Positions 30,152 through 39,853 of a stretch of DNA of 64,000 bases are shown piece by piece. The stretch covers positions 124,001 to 188,000 of the forward strand of contig JALBYF010000007.1 of the NCBI GenBank assembly GCA_023212725.1. The letters are read 5' to 3'. A program made the position numbers and the translations under genes. The stretch comes from Tranzscheliella williamsii. Its lineage: Eukaryota; Basidiomycota; Ustilaginomycetes; Ustilaginales; Ustilaginaceae. The stretch's first letter is position 1. Each line of letters begins with the position of its first letter. The notes under the pieces were generated by a model. The model did no database searches. It was not told the DNA's origin and was given only the letters and a program-made list of their open reading frames with translations.

Positions 30152-33097
30152 ATGATCGGTTCGCAGGGTGGTTTTGCTTCGTTCGGCGGGGGAATGAACA
30201 ACAACCCAAGTGGTCAGCCTATGTTTCTTACGCAAAACGGGAGTATGATACTAGGCTCGGGCGGCAATAACAACAACATGAACAACACGAACAACGGAGC
30301 CGGCGGCAACCAAAATACCGGACTTGGCGTCGGCATGAACAACGGAGGCCAAGGCCAGGGAAACATGGCCAATGGTGTCCAGTCGCAGGAAACAGGCAGC
30401 TCGCAGTCGGGCGCCGACTACTCCTTGGCAGGCATCTTGCACTACCTTCAGAGCGAATGGAGGCGGTACGAGAAAGACAGGAATGAATGGGAAATCGAAC
30501 GCGCCGAGATGCGAGCCCGTATTGCCTTGCTCGAAGGCGAGCGGAGAGGCATCGAGAACCTCAAGACCGACCTGATGAGACGAGTCAAAATGCTGGAGTA
30601 CGCCCTGCGACAGGAGCGTTCCAAGTATCTCTCGTCTAACACCTCGTCCTCGTCGCCCCAGTCTGCGGCCCCGCCTCACATCAAGAAGCCTCTCCAAGGT
30701 CTGGAAAAGACTACCTCCAATAGCGGCCGCAGCTCACCGGCTCCATCCCAAGAGCCAGCACACGGCGCTACCGGTTCGACAGTTCCGTTTAATCCGAACA
30801 CCCTCGGTGCTGGCTCCACCATCGGCAGCACCTTGATCAACACGGTCAACTCGGCCTCGTTCACAGGTCAACTCTCTCGATCCTCATCCAGCGCCAAGGA
30901 TCCCAGATCGCGCGCCAAGAGCCGCGACTATCTCAAGCAGTGTCTGCAGGAGATCTCCTATCTCACTTCTGCCACTACACTCAACCCGCTTCCCGATCGA
31001 GGCTTCGCTTCTACCTCGTCCACTGCCGGTAATGCCGTGCCCGGCTCGCTTCGACCCCGAAAGACGATGCTTGAGAACGTACCGCCGACGCTTCCTCGGC
31101 ATGGCGACTCGCAGACGCTGCCCAATTCGACCGCCACCCGCGGCAACGCTGGCACTGGCCTCGGCGTGCCCAATCCCGGGCCAGGTAAAGCGGGTAGACC
31201 TGGCAGATCCCCGCTCTTCGCTTCCGAGCCTGTCCTAGAGGAGGCCAACGAAAGTGAAGAAGCGAACTCAGACCGCTCGCAACCACAGCATCAAGAATCT
31301 GACGCTCCCCAGTTGCCCAACCCTCTGGGCGCCACTTTTGCTGATCCCGACGCCGCCTCCGAGGAGAGCAACACTGCCGATGCCGAAGCAACCGCATTTT
31401 CGCGCGATGTAGGTCAGGATGAATATCAGTTCAAGCAGGGCGGTAACAATGGCCATTTCGCGGACAAAGGCCAAGAGGAGGGGGAAGACTCTGCCCAGCT
31501 TCCCGGCTCGTCGGCCAATTCTGATTCTTCGAGCAGCTCACAATCGTCGCCCTTTTCCGAATCGCAGCCCATGTCGTCGGCTAGCTCGACGGAACAAGAG
31601 CTAGACGATAACGAGCAGGTGACAGCCATCTTCAAGCCTGGCGGTCGCGACTGGCAGAAACTCAAAGAAGCCGGCATCAAGAGTCGCGAACGCCGAGAGG
31701 CGGAGCGCAAGGAGAAGGAAGACGAGGCGGCAATCCTCTCTGATGCCCAGCAGCAGCTGGCGATCACATCGGACAAGGTCCAACAGCTGATGAACCGAAG
31801 CGGGCGGGGACCGGGCGTGCATGCGGATCGCAAAGGGGAAGACGAGCTAGCCAACCTCAGCTTGGAGGGCGAAGATGAAGAGGCTGTCAAGGAAGCCGCG
31901 GAGGCTGCAGCCGACAATCTGCTCTGGAAGTCCAAGAAGATCCTCCGAAGCCATCTGGATGCTGTCCGCGCCATCGCCTTTTCTCCAAGTGACCTGGGCC
32001 TGCTCTCGGCATCGGACGACAATACCATCAAATACTGGAATCTGGACGCCAACACGCTCAATCAGCCTAGCGTGAAATCTGGCACGGACAGCCAGCCGCT
32101 CGTCACATTCCGAGGTCACTCGGCGGCGGTGACATGCCTAGCCATCTCGGGGGGCAAGCGACGATTCTACAGCGGAAGCCTGGACTCGTCCATACGCGTG
32201 TGGCAGCTGCCAGAGAACAGCATTGAGCCGTATCCACCGTTTGAGAAGACGACCGAGCTGGGATCTCTGGTGGGCCACACGCAGGCGGTATGGGACCTGG
32301 CGCTGCTGCCGGACCGTTCTGACGACCAAGGCAGGCTTGGCAGCGCTTCGGCGGATGGCACAGTCAAGATCTGGACAGTGTCCACTGCATCGCAGCCCAA
32401 TGGCGAGCCGACGTCGAGGTCGACATCGGCACCGACACCGGCACCGGCAGAGCTGCAGCTCAGCTGGGACTACTTCGGATGCGATCCCGCTGCAGAGACG
32501 GTCAAGGAGCGGGAGAATCTGGAAAAGAGTGGCATGCTTCCCGTGCCGACGTGCGTGGGATCGTGCCACTCGGACCTGCGGCTGGTGGTGGTCTCGTACT
32601 CGAACTCCGTGGTCAAGCTGTTCGATCTGGAGAGCGGCAAGCAGGTACGCCAGCTGAACAGCGACGAGACGTTTGACGGCACGCCGGGGACGCAGATCAA
32701 CAAGATTGTCACGCATCCGACGCTGCCGCTGCTGATCAGCGCGCACGAGGATGGCTACATCCGCATGTTCGACCTCGACTCGGGCGCCTGCACGCTCTCC
32801 ATGGTCGCGCACCTGGACGCGGTCACCTCGCTCGACATTGATGCGTCCGGCCTGACGCTCGTCTCGGGCGGCCACGACTGCAGCGTCCGCTTCTGGGACA
32901 TTGCCAGAGAGTCGCTCTCCGCTCGAGACGGCTCCAACGAACCCGCACAGCGCGCCGCCACCACGGCCGTCTGCCGGCAGGAAATCAGCTCGCACCGCAA
33001 AAAGGCCGGCGAGGGCGTCCTCTCAGTCAAGTACCACCCCACCGCGCCCTACTTTGCCTCCGCCGGCGCCGACGGCGTCATCCGCATCTACGGGTGA
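30152..33097 (+). CDS. Striatin homologue (STRIPAK regulatory subunit)
   Basis: 981 residues, single exon. An Asn/Gly-rich N-terminus is followed by the striatin N-terminal block (about 87-155): DYSLAGILHYLQSEWRRYEKDRNEWEIERAEM, which includes the caveolin-binding-like segment and the coiled coil, then VKMLEYALRQERSKYL. A long disordered middle contains FKPGGRDWQKLKEAG. A seven-bladed WD40 propeller begins at about 600 (ILRSHLDAVRAIAFSPSD, FRGHSAAVTCLAISGGK, LVGHTQAVWDLALLPD, MVAHLDAVTSLDIDASG) and runs to the C-terminus (YFASAGADGVIRIYG). Striatins (S. pombe Csc3/Far8-like, Neurospora HAM-3, Sordaria PRO11) scaffold PP2A and GCK kinases at endomembranes for cell fusion and polarity. The ATG at 30152 gives the conserved start. 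Confidence 0.93.
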   Translation: MIGSQGGFASFGGGMNNNPSGQPMFLTQNGSMILGSGGNNNNMNNTNNGAGGNQNTGLGVGMNNGGQGQGNMANGVQSQETGSSQSGADYSLAGILHYLQSEWRRYEKDRNEWEIERAEMRARIALLEGERRGIENLKTDLMRRVKMLEYALRQERSKYLSSNTSSSSPQSAAPPHIKKPLQGLEKTTSNSGRSSPAPSQEPAHGATGSTVPFNPNTLGAGSTIGSTLINTVNSASFTGQLSRSSSSAKDPRSRAKSRDYLKQCLQEISYLTSATTLNPLPDRGFASTSSTAGNAVPGSLRPRKTMLENVPPTLPRHGDSQTLPNSTATRGNAGTGLGVPNPGPGKAGRPGRSPLFASEPVLEEANESEEANSDRSQPQHQESDAPQLPNPLGATFADPDAASEESNTADAEATAFSRDVGQDEYQFKQGGNNGHFADKGQEEGEDSAQLPGSSANSDSSSSSQSSPFSESQPMSSASSTEQELDDNEQVTAIFKPGGRDWQKLKEAGIKSRERREAERKEKEDEAAILSDAQQQLAITSDKVQQLMNRSGRGPGVHADRKGEDELANLSLEGEDEEAVKEAAEAAADNLLWKSKKILRSHLDAVRAIAFSPSDLGLLSASDDNTIKYWNLDANTLNQPSVKSGTDSQPLVTFRGHSAAVTCLAISGGKRRFYSGSLDSSIRVWQLPENSIEPYPPFEKTTELGSLVGHTQAVWDLALLPDRSDDQGRLGSASADGTVKIWTVSTASQPNGEPTSRSTSAPTPAPAELQLSWDYFGCDPAAETVKERENLEKSGMLPVPTCVGSCHSDLRLVVVSYSNSVVKLFDLESGKQVRQLNSDETFDGTPGTQINKIVTHPTLPLLISAHEDGYIRMFDLDSGACTLSMVAHLDAVTSLDIDASGLTLVSGGHDCSVRFWDIARESLSARDGSNEPAQRAATTAVCRQEISSHRKKAGEGVLSVKYHPTAPYFASAGADGVIRIYG

Positions 33098-34029
33098 ACA
33101 TTGCCTCGACGACCGCCACTCGTCATCTACCAGCATCACCCAACGTATAGATCCACTCCACTCGCCTCGATTCCTATCCACTTCTATCCTACTATTCTCT
33201 CCTCTGTTTCCATTGCATGATCTGAACCACTTTTTACCTTCCGCTCTGCCGGCCATGCTACGCAAGACGGAGCGCATGTGTGGGCATCTGCACGGTCTAC
33301 TCTTTGGCTCCGTTCCCGCGCTTGGTGGCATACAGCGTGCGGTTGCGCGTTGTACCGGCGGCGCGTTGTCTACGGAGAATGCGCTCTTCAAGATTCTATC
33401 CTGCGGCCATTCTTGCCTGCACTCGATAGTGTACCGTGCGGGTAGAATACAGTATTGGGGATGGTTGATCTGGGCGCGCTCACAGTCTCGCTCGACCTTG
33501 CGTGCTAGTGCATACCAGCGACGCCAATGCACATTTCGCCATCGTCGGCGCGGTCCGAGTGCAGCACGCATTCTGCCCCGTGCGCAGACAGCCCGAAAGG
33601 CACGCACGCATCCGGCCTACCAATACTCCCATTGCCACTGCGACTGCGCATGTGACTGTGATGGCAGCGGTGACGGTGACGCTAAGTACAACTGCGACTG
33701 TGACTATGCAACTGCAACTGTGCTTGTGACTATGCAACGGCACTCATGACTACGACTGCGACTGTGACGGTTGTGATTATTGTGCGGTTGTGATTGCGAT
33801 CGGATAGACTGTGACGGTTGCAAGATAAGGGCCTCGGCTGTCTGTGTCTTGCATCGCTATCGCGGGTCTTCCGAAAGCCATGGATTCCGTTTCAAATTCG
33901 TGATTGTCCGCCTGTTTGCAGCTTTTCGGTGGAGTCGATCGGTGCGTTCGGCCCTTCCACCACCACAGTTCGCCCTCTTTTGCACCGCGCCAGGCTGAGT
34001 CGCGCTCAGCTCTGCACAGCTGCGCAACC
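33098..34029. other. Intergenic with degenerate hexamer tract, before the SLC26-type gene
   Basis: 932 bp containing the striatin 3' flank and the promoter/leader of the transporter gene. The 3' flank is pyrimidine-rich. From about 33625 it holds a degenerate short repeat (listed separately). No tRNA or exon supported. Confidence 0.5.
33625..33820. repeat. Degenerate (TGYGAC/ACTGTG) hexamer tract
   Basis: About 200 bp built from variants of ACTGCG, ACTGTG, TGTGAC and TGCAAC. The 6-bp period is imperfect and interrupted. It lies 210-405 bp upstream of the ATG at 34030, so in the promoter or leader of the transporter gene. Confidence 0.8.
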
Positions 34030-37000
34030 ATGTCGTCTTGGCGCCGTGGTGACGACCATGCAGAGCACTCGCCTTTGATCCCGTCCACTACCACTCCGGC
34101 GGCGCGCCGCAGCTCCTTTGGGTTCGCCAAGTGGGTGAGCCCGTTCCGCAACGACTCCTCCCACCAGCACCGCGCTCATACCCCCGATATCGATCCTCGC
34201 CGCCCCAGCAATGCTCTCGACCCCAACAGCCTGCTGCCGGCGACCGGCGTTGGCAGGAAGCCCAAAAAGGGCTTTCCACGCTCTGTCACTTTCGACTCGC
34301 CTCACTCGTCCTTTCCCCCAGGCGCAAGAATCGATCGCTCTCAGGTCCAGTCCTACCATCCATCTACCTCCAGCAGCAATGCCATGCCATACGACGATGC
34401 CGACTCCGGCTACGACATCGAGAGGCAGGGCTCAGGCTATGGCCGCCATCGCATCAACTCCTCCGCCTTCAGCAATCTCGAAGGTCGTAGCTACCGTTTC
34501 CAGCAGGCACAGGATCCGTCCGCCCTCAGCTCCTCTTTGATACCCAGCTCCTACACCGCCACCTCCATGTCCATCCGAGACGAGACTGCTCAGCTTGCCG
34601 GCATGATCATGTCGGACGACGAGGCAGGTGCAAGCGAATCTTACTCTTTTGGAACTGGCGGTGTTGCTTCGGATTCATTGGCCCCTCCCTTACATACCAC
34701 AGCGGAGCAGGCCTCTGCCTTCAGCCCCACCACCTCCCCGGTCGCTTCTTTCGGCGCAGCCACCACCGGCCCTAGCAACCTCAGCCGGGCCATGGCTGCC
34801 AGCAACGAGATCAGCCCGCAGAGCGGCAATACTGTCATCGAGCCGGAGGACGACGGTAGTCAAGCGACACCCAGGAACCCCTCTATACTTCCCTTTTCTC
34901 AGATGGTAGCCACGCCTGAAGTCGACGAGAGCAAGCTGGCCGAGCCGGACAAAGAGCTTGGGGTAGCGGTGGATTCTGCCGATCAGCAAGCTCGGCATCG
35001 GAAAGGATCCCGTCCGTCCATCAGGGTCGGCTTGGGCAGTGGCGAGGCTTCGCGCGACCGCTCGTTGTCGCGGGATCGCCAAGCATCCGAGACGACCGGG
35101 CTCTCCTCCGTTAGCCAGATAAGCATCCCAGAGCACAGAGCGGGCATCGGCTACGGCGCCTTGGCCCAAGCGGAGCAGTCGATATCGGAGGGTGAGCAAG
35201 GCCACCTCGCCATTGGCCGCAGAACACCCCAGCATGCTCCCGAACTTACAAAGCAGCTGTCTCCCTTCTGGTCGGTCATCCCTACCAGCTGGAGACCGGG
35301 GAAAGGAGACATTCCAACTCGTCCTATCCGGGCTCCCAGCCAGCGCGTCAAGGAGCTGGTTGCCTCGGCGCGCAAGCTGACTTGGCGTTCGGTTGCAGAA
35401 GCCGGTGTCGAACCCGTTCTCCTCCTTCCTGCCGTCATTTTGGGTCTGCTCATGAACGTGCTCGATGGAGTCTCCTACGGCATGATCATGTTTCCCACCG
35501 CCTACCCCATGTTTGCCAACTTTGGCGGCGATGGTGTCTCCATGTTCTTCGTCACCTGCATCCTTTCGCAGCTCATCTACACGCTCGGCGGCTCCATCTT
35601 TAAAGGCGGAAACGGTAGCATGATGATTGAAGTGGTCCCCTTCTTCCATATCCTCGTCCGTATCATTATCGAAGAGCTCGGCGACGACAATCCGCAGGCT
35701 GTCATCGCGACCACCATGGTGGCCTTCGCCCTATCCTCCGTCTTGACCGGTCTTGCCTTCCTCCTCTTAGGCGCGCTTCGACTCGGTGTCCTCATCGGCT
35801 TCTTTCCTCGCCATATCCTGGTGGGTTGCATCGGTGGTGTTGGCATCTTTCTCATCGAGACCGGCCTCGAAGTCTGCGGCCGTCTGCAGTCTGAAGAAGG
35901 CTTCCAGTACAACCTCGATACGCTCCGCTTTTTCTTCCAGTCTGGACACATGATGACTCTCTGGCTCCCACCACTTCTCCTTGCCGTTTTGCTGCGGGTG
36001 ATCACCTCTCGCTTCCACCATCCGCTCATCTTTCCCGCTTACTTCCTCGTCATTCCGGTCGCCTTCTACGTGGTCGCTCCCGGCATTCTTCGAATCCCGC
36101 TTCAAGACTTGCGAGACGATGGATGGGTGTTTGACATTGGCGAAGCCGCCAGTAAAGCCGCCTTCTACCGCTTCTACACCTACTTTGATTTTAGCCAGAC
36201 CAGTCTCCGTGCATTGTGGGTCACCATGCCGACCCAACTGGCTCTTGTCTTTTTTGGGCTTCTGCACGTGCCCCTCAATGTGCCCGCGCTCGGTGTCAGC
36301 ATCAACGAAGACAATGTGGACACTGATCGCGAGCTTGTCGCCCATGGATTGTCGAATCTCTTGGCAGGACTGATTGGGACGGTGCCCAACTATCTCTGCT
36401 ACGTCAACAGCGTTCTTTTCTACCGTGTCGGCGGCGGGTCGAGGCTCAGCGGTTTGATGCTGGCGGGCGGCACCACCATCATCATGATTGCCGGGCCGGG
36501 CACCATCAACTATCTGCCGGTCATGATCGTCGGCGCTCTGATCTTTGTGCTTGGAATTGACCTGGCTAAGGAGGCTCTGTACGATACAGTCGGCCGGGTC
36601 AATGCCTGGGAATATATGACGATCTGGGTGATTGTCATTGTGATGACCTACTGGGACTTTGTCATTGGCATCCTGGCTGGCATCATTATCGCCTGCTTCT
36701 TCTTTGTCGTCCAGACCTCACGGCGCAAGACGGTCCGAGCGATCTTTGACGGCAGCATTGCGCGCAGTACGGTGCGACGGCACATGACCCAGCGCCACTT
36801 TCTGGACGAGGTCGGAACGCAGACGCAGGTCATCAAGCTGCAAGGCTTCCTCTTTTTCGGGACGATCAACTCGGTCGAGAATCTGATTCGGCGGGCGCTC
36901 GACATCGCGGCGTGGAATCAGAATCCGATCCGCTTCTTGATCGTTGACTACACGCTGGTCAGCGGCGTGGACTTTTCCGCAGCGGAGGCGTTCCTGCGGA

Positions 37001-37938
37001 TCAACCGGCTTCTGATGGCCAAGGACGTCGTTCTCGTCTTCTGCGGTCTCCAGCCGGAGAGCGATGTTGGGGTGGCGCTGCGCAGCGTCGACCTGTGGGC
37101 GGACCGAAGCGAGAACCTGGAGGTCTTTGCCAGCCTAAACGAGGCGCTGGAGTGGACGGAGAACGAATACCTGCGCGGGCTGTATGCGTCGAACCTGGTC
37201 GCTGCGCGCGCGTTTGGGCAGGCGTCGATGGCGGCGGGCGGCGGGTTGGATGTGCCGGACCAGAAGCGGAAGCCGGCGTTTGTGCTGGACCATTCGTTTG
37301 AGAACTCGCCACGGCGGCAGCATCTACACGAGGCGGCCAAGACGGCGGTGCGGAGCGGGAGAAACACGCCCAACGAACCGCTCTCGCCGGTTGCGCCGCT
37401 GTCGCCGGTGGCGGATGCGGACGCGGGTGCGGTGGAGGCGGGGAGCGCGGGGGGGAACGGGGCGGGCAAGGGGCCGGGGCAGCCGCTGGCGCTGCTGATG
37501 ATTACGTTCCGGGCGTATCTGGACGGTGCGGTGCGCGAGGAGGCGTTTTTCGCGCAGCTGGTGCCGTACTTCCGGATGGTGCGTGCCGTGCAGGGCGAGG
37601 CGCTGTGGGCGCGCGGCGCGCCCGCGGACGCGCTCTACCTGATCGAGGCCGGCATTGTCAAGGCGCGCTACATCTTCCCCCAGGAGCAGTACGAAATCAA
37701 CGAGGCCATGCTCGCGGGCACCATCGCCGGCGAACTTACCTTCCTCTCCAACAAGCCGCGCAACACCACCGCCTTCGCCGACACCGACTGCACCCTCTGG
37801 CGCCTCGACCGCGCCGCCCTCGCCCGCCTACACGCCGCACACCCCGCCGCCTACAACGCGTTTGTCCAAATCCTCCTCCGCGTCGCCGCCGACGAGCACG
37901 AAAGCCTCATGTCCTACCTCGTCTCCCGCCTCAGCTGA
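34030..37938 (+). CDS. VSB1: SLC26/SulP-like protein with STAS and cNMP-binding domains (Vsb1 type)
   Basis: 1302 residues, single exon; the ATG at 34030 (MSSWRRGDDHAEHSPLIPS) is the first in frame. About 450 disordered, Ser/Pro-rich residues precede a SulP membrane region from about 457 to 900 (VEPVLLLPAVILGLLMNVLD; HILVGCIGGVGIFLIETGLE; YMTIWVIVIVMTYWDFVIGI). A STAS domain follows at about 930-1045 (VIKLQGFLFFGTINSVENLI; LIVDYTLVSGVDFSAAEAFL). After a low-complexity linker there is a cyclic-nucleotide-binding-like domain at about 1170-1302 (MVRAVQGEALWARGAPADAL; IAGELTFLSNKPRNTTAFAD). This order matches S. cerevisiae YGR125W/Vsb1, a vacuolar protein needed for storing basic amino acids. Vacuolar membrane location and substrate are inferred from that relative. 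The codon switch is sharp near 37650. Confidence 0.87.
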   Translation: MSSWRRGDDHAEHSPLIPSTTTPAARRSSFGFAKWVSPFRNDSSHQHRAHTPDIDPRRPSNALDPNSLLPATGVGRKPKKGFPRSVTFDSPHSSFPPGARIDRSQVQSYHPSTSSSNAMPYDDADSGYDIERQGSGYGRHRINSSAFSNLEGRSYRFQQAQDPSALSSSLIPSSYTATSMSIRDETAQLAGMIMSDDEAGASESYSFGTGGVASDSLAPPLHTTAEQASAFSPTTSPVASFGAATTGPSNLSRAMAASNEISPQSGNTVIEPEDDGSQATPRNPSILPFSQMVATPEVDESKLAEPDKELGVAVDSADQQARHRKGSRPSIRVGLGSGEASRDRSLSRDRQASETTGLSSVSQISIPEHRAGIGYGALAQAEQSISEGEQGHLAIGRRTPQHAPELTKQLSPFWSVIPTSWRPGKGDIPTRPIRAPSQRVKELVASARKLTWRSVAEAGVEPVLLLPAVILGLLMNVLDGVSYGMIMFPTAYPMFANFGGDGVSMFFVTCILSQLIYTLGGSIFKGGNGSMMIEVVPFFHILVRIIIEELGDDNPQAVIATTMVAFALSSVLTGLAFLLLGALRLGVLIGFFPRHILVGCIGGVGIFLIETGLEVCGRLQSEEGFQYNLDTLRFFFQSGHMMTLWLPPLLLAVLLRVITSRFHHPLIFPAYFLVIPVAFYVVAPGILRIPLQDLRDDGWVFDIGEAASKAAFYRFYTYFDFSQTSLRALWVTMPTQLALVFFGLLHVPLNVPALGVSINEDNVDTDRELVAHGLSNLLAGLIGTVPNYLCYVNSVLFYRVGGGSRLSGLMLAGGTTIIMIAGPGTINYLPVMIVGALIFVLGIDLAKEALYDTVGRVNAWEYMTIWVIVIVMTYWDFVIGILAGIIIACFFFVVQTSRRKTVRAIFDGSIARSTVRRHMTQRHFLDEVGTQTQVIKLQGFLFFGTINSVENLIRRALDIAAWNQNPIRFLIVDYTLVSGVDFSAAEAFLRINRLLMAKDVVLVFCGLQPESDVGVALRSVDLWADRSENLEVFASLNEALEWTENEYLRGLYASNLVAARAFGQASMAAGGGLDVPDQKRKPAFVLDHSFENSPRRQHLHEAAKTAVRSGRNTPNEPLSPVAPLSPVADADAGAVEAGSAGGNGAGKGPGQPLALLMITFRAYLDGAVREEAFFAQLVPYFRMVRAVQGEALWARGAPADALYLIEAGIVKARYIFPQEQYEINEAMLAGTIAGELTFLSNKPRNTTAFADTDCTLWRLDRAALARLHAAHPAAYNAFVQILLRVAADEHESLMSYLVSRLS

Positions 37939-38092
37939 CCGCTCCTCCCACTCCCCACACCCTCCTACCCTCTCTGTCCACTTTTGTCATGGCATCCTAT
38001 CCATTCACAGTCTACCGAGGAACGCAGCCTGTCCATCTATGTTGCGTGGCACGGCGTGGTATACTGAAAGTGCTTGCGGGTTGATGTGGGGA

Positions 38093-39853
38093 TTAGGGCT
38101 GGACGGTGGCGATGAGGCGGTGATCGAGGGCGGCGTCGCGCTGGAGGTGGGCCATGAGGCCGCCGACGAGGTGGAGGGAGCCTGTTGCGAGGACGGCGGT
38201 GGGGGTGGAAGCGGAGTGGAGGTAGGAGTAGGCCTTCTGAAGGGAAGGGGTGATGCGGGGGGGCGGAGCGCGGGGGAGGAGGGCGGACCAGGCCGCGGCG
38301 AGGTCGAGCTGGACGGCGAGGTCGGTGGGGTCGGTGATGGTGGCAGTGAGTTCGGGGGACCAGGTGCCAGCGTCGAAGGTGACGTTGGTGGTGAAGATAA
38401 CCTCGTCGAAGAACGCCATGGCGCGCGCGGGGTCGAGGGTGCGCTCGAGGGCGGTGAGCACGGCGCGCAGCAGCGCGGGCGCGCTGCGCCCGTTGGTGCA
38501 GTTGAAGACCAGCACCCGCCGCGCGCTCTCGGAGCGCGCCTGCGCTGCCACGAACCACGCCACGCAAACCGCGAGCGAGTCGGTGGTATGCGCCCCATCC
38601 AAATACCACGTCACCGGCACGCCGCCCGCCGCCCGCACCGTCTGGCACCGCCCCGGCCACCTCGCCCCCTCCAACCCCCGCCTCTGCCACCCCGCCAACT
38701 CGTGCCCACGGCTGGCACCCTCCTCGAACAGCTTGCCGCCCGCGTCGGCTTCGAGAAAGTGGTTGACCAGCTCCAGCGCCAAGCTCGCATTCGTCCGCTG
38801 GTGCGCCCCCGCCAAGCCGAGCACGACCGGCGCGGCCGCCTCGGCCAGCGCGGGATGCAGACCGACGAGCGTGAGCTTGCTGACACCTGCGTCATCGGCG
38901 GCCTTCTGCATCTCCTGGACAGCATTCCCCGGCTGATCCGCCCAGACGACGGCGGGCGCACCGCGCTTGAAGATGCCGGCCTTCTGCACGGCAATCTCCT
39001 CCACAGTGTCGCCCAGCAGAGAGGTATGGTCGAGCCCCAGCTGGCAGACGCCCGCCACGACGGGCCGCGGTACAATGTTGGTGGAATCGTACTTGCCGCC
39101 AATGCCGACCTCGAGGATAACGGCATCGACGCGCTCGGAGAGGAAGATATGGAAGGCGAGCAGCGTGAGGAAGCGGAAGTAGACCGGCCGCAGCGGCGTG
39201 ACCGGAGAACGCCGTTGCGGGTTGGCGGCGAGCCGGTCCCACACCTGCCAGAAGTACTTGGTGTAGAGCTGCTCGGAGACGGGGACCGAGTTGATGCGGA
39301 TGCGCTCGCGGACGCTGGTCATGTGCGGAGACGTGTAGAGGCCCACTTGCAGCGGCCTGTCGCGGCCGGCCGGCGTGAGCTGCTGCAGGAGCGAGTCGAC
39401 AAAGGCCGAGGTGCTGCCCTTGCCCTTGGTGCCGGTGATGTGCACGACATTGAGAGCATTGAGGTCCTCCGGCTGGTAGCCTATGCGCTCGAGATACTCG
39501 ACCATTTCCGGAATGGCGAGGTCGTATACCTTGGCGCCCGACTTGCGCAGAGCTTCGATCGTGGCCGCATTGCTCTGCAGACTGTTGAGCGCATCGATGG
39601 CGCCTTCATACGTCCTTGCATACTCGCCGCCACTTGCTACCGCATCGGCGTCGGCGGGTGCCCGAGCAGGCGCAGGGACGGAAGAGGACGTCGCCATGGC
39701 TCGTGCTGCAAACGACCGAAGCTGCAGTCGGTTAGATGCAGAGGAGGGGAAGCGTGGAAGCCGACGTACTTGCGGAAGGGTCGAGACAGACAGAAAAGCA
39801 GAAGCGGCGTTAGCGAGGAAGGAGGGCCGCAGGCAAGCCACTGCACTCTTCAT
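38093..39853 (-). CDS. MET7: Folylpolyglutamate synthase
   Basis: 586 residues from the ATG at 39853. Mur-ligase fold: P-loop VHITGTKGKGSTSAFVDSLL, GLYTSPHMTSVRERIRIN, ILEVGIGGKYDSTNIV, GLDHTSLLGDTVEEIAVQKAGIFK, and a C-terminal domain with YLDGAHTTDS. It adds glutamates to folates, needed for one-carbon metabolism and retention. The first about 52 residues have Arg/Lys, Ser and Ala but no acids (MKSAVACLRPSFLANAASAF...), typical of a mitochondrial presequence; a second in-frame ATG at 39697 (MATSSSVPAP) just precedes the catalytic region. As in mammals, two starts could give mitochondrial and cytosolic forms. Converges on the SLC26 gene with 154 bp between stops. Confidence 0.95.
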   Translation of the reverse strand: MKSAVACLRPSFLANAASAFLSVSTLPQVRRLPRFPSSASNRLQLRSFAARAMATSSSVPAPARAPADADAVASGGEYARTYEGAIDALNSLQSNAATIEALRKSGAKVYDLAIPEMVEYLERIGYQPEDLNALNVVHITGTKGKGSTSAFVDSLLQQLTPAGRDRPLQVGLYTSPHMTSVRERIRINSVPVSEQLYTKYFWQVWDRLAANPQRRSPVTPLRPVYFRFLTLLAFHIFLSERVDAVILEVGIGGKYDSTNIVPRPVVAGVCQLGLDHTSLLGDTVEEIAVQKAGIFKRGAPAVVWADQPGNAVQEMQKAADDAGVSKLTLVGLHPALAEAAAPVVLGLAGAHQRTNASLALELVNHFLEADAGGKLFEEGASRGHELAGWQRRGLEGARWPGRCQTVRAAGGVPVTWYLDGAHTTDSLAVCVAWFVAAQARSESARRVLVFNCTNGRSAPALLRAVLTALERTLDPARAMAFFDEVIFTTNVTFDAGTWSPELTATITDPTDLAVQLDLAAAWSALLPRAPPPRITPSLQKAYSYLHSASTPTAVLATGSLHLVGGLMAHLQRDAALDHRLIATVQP

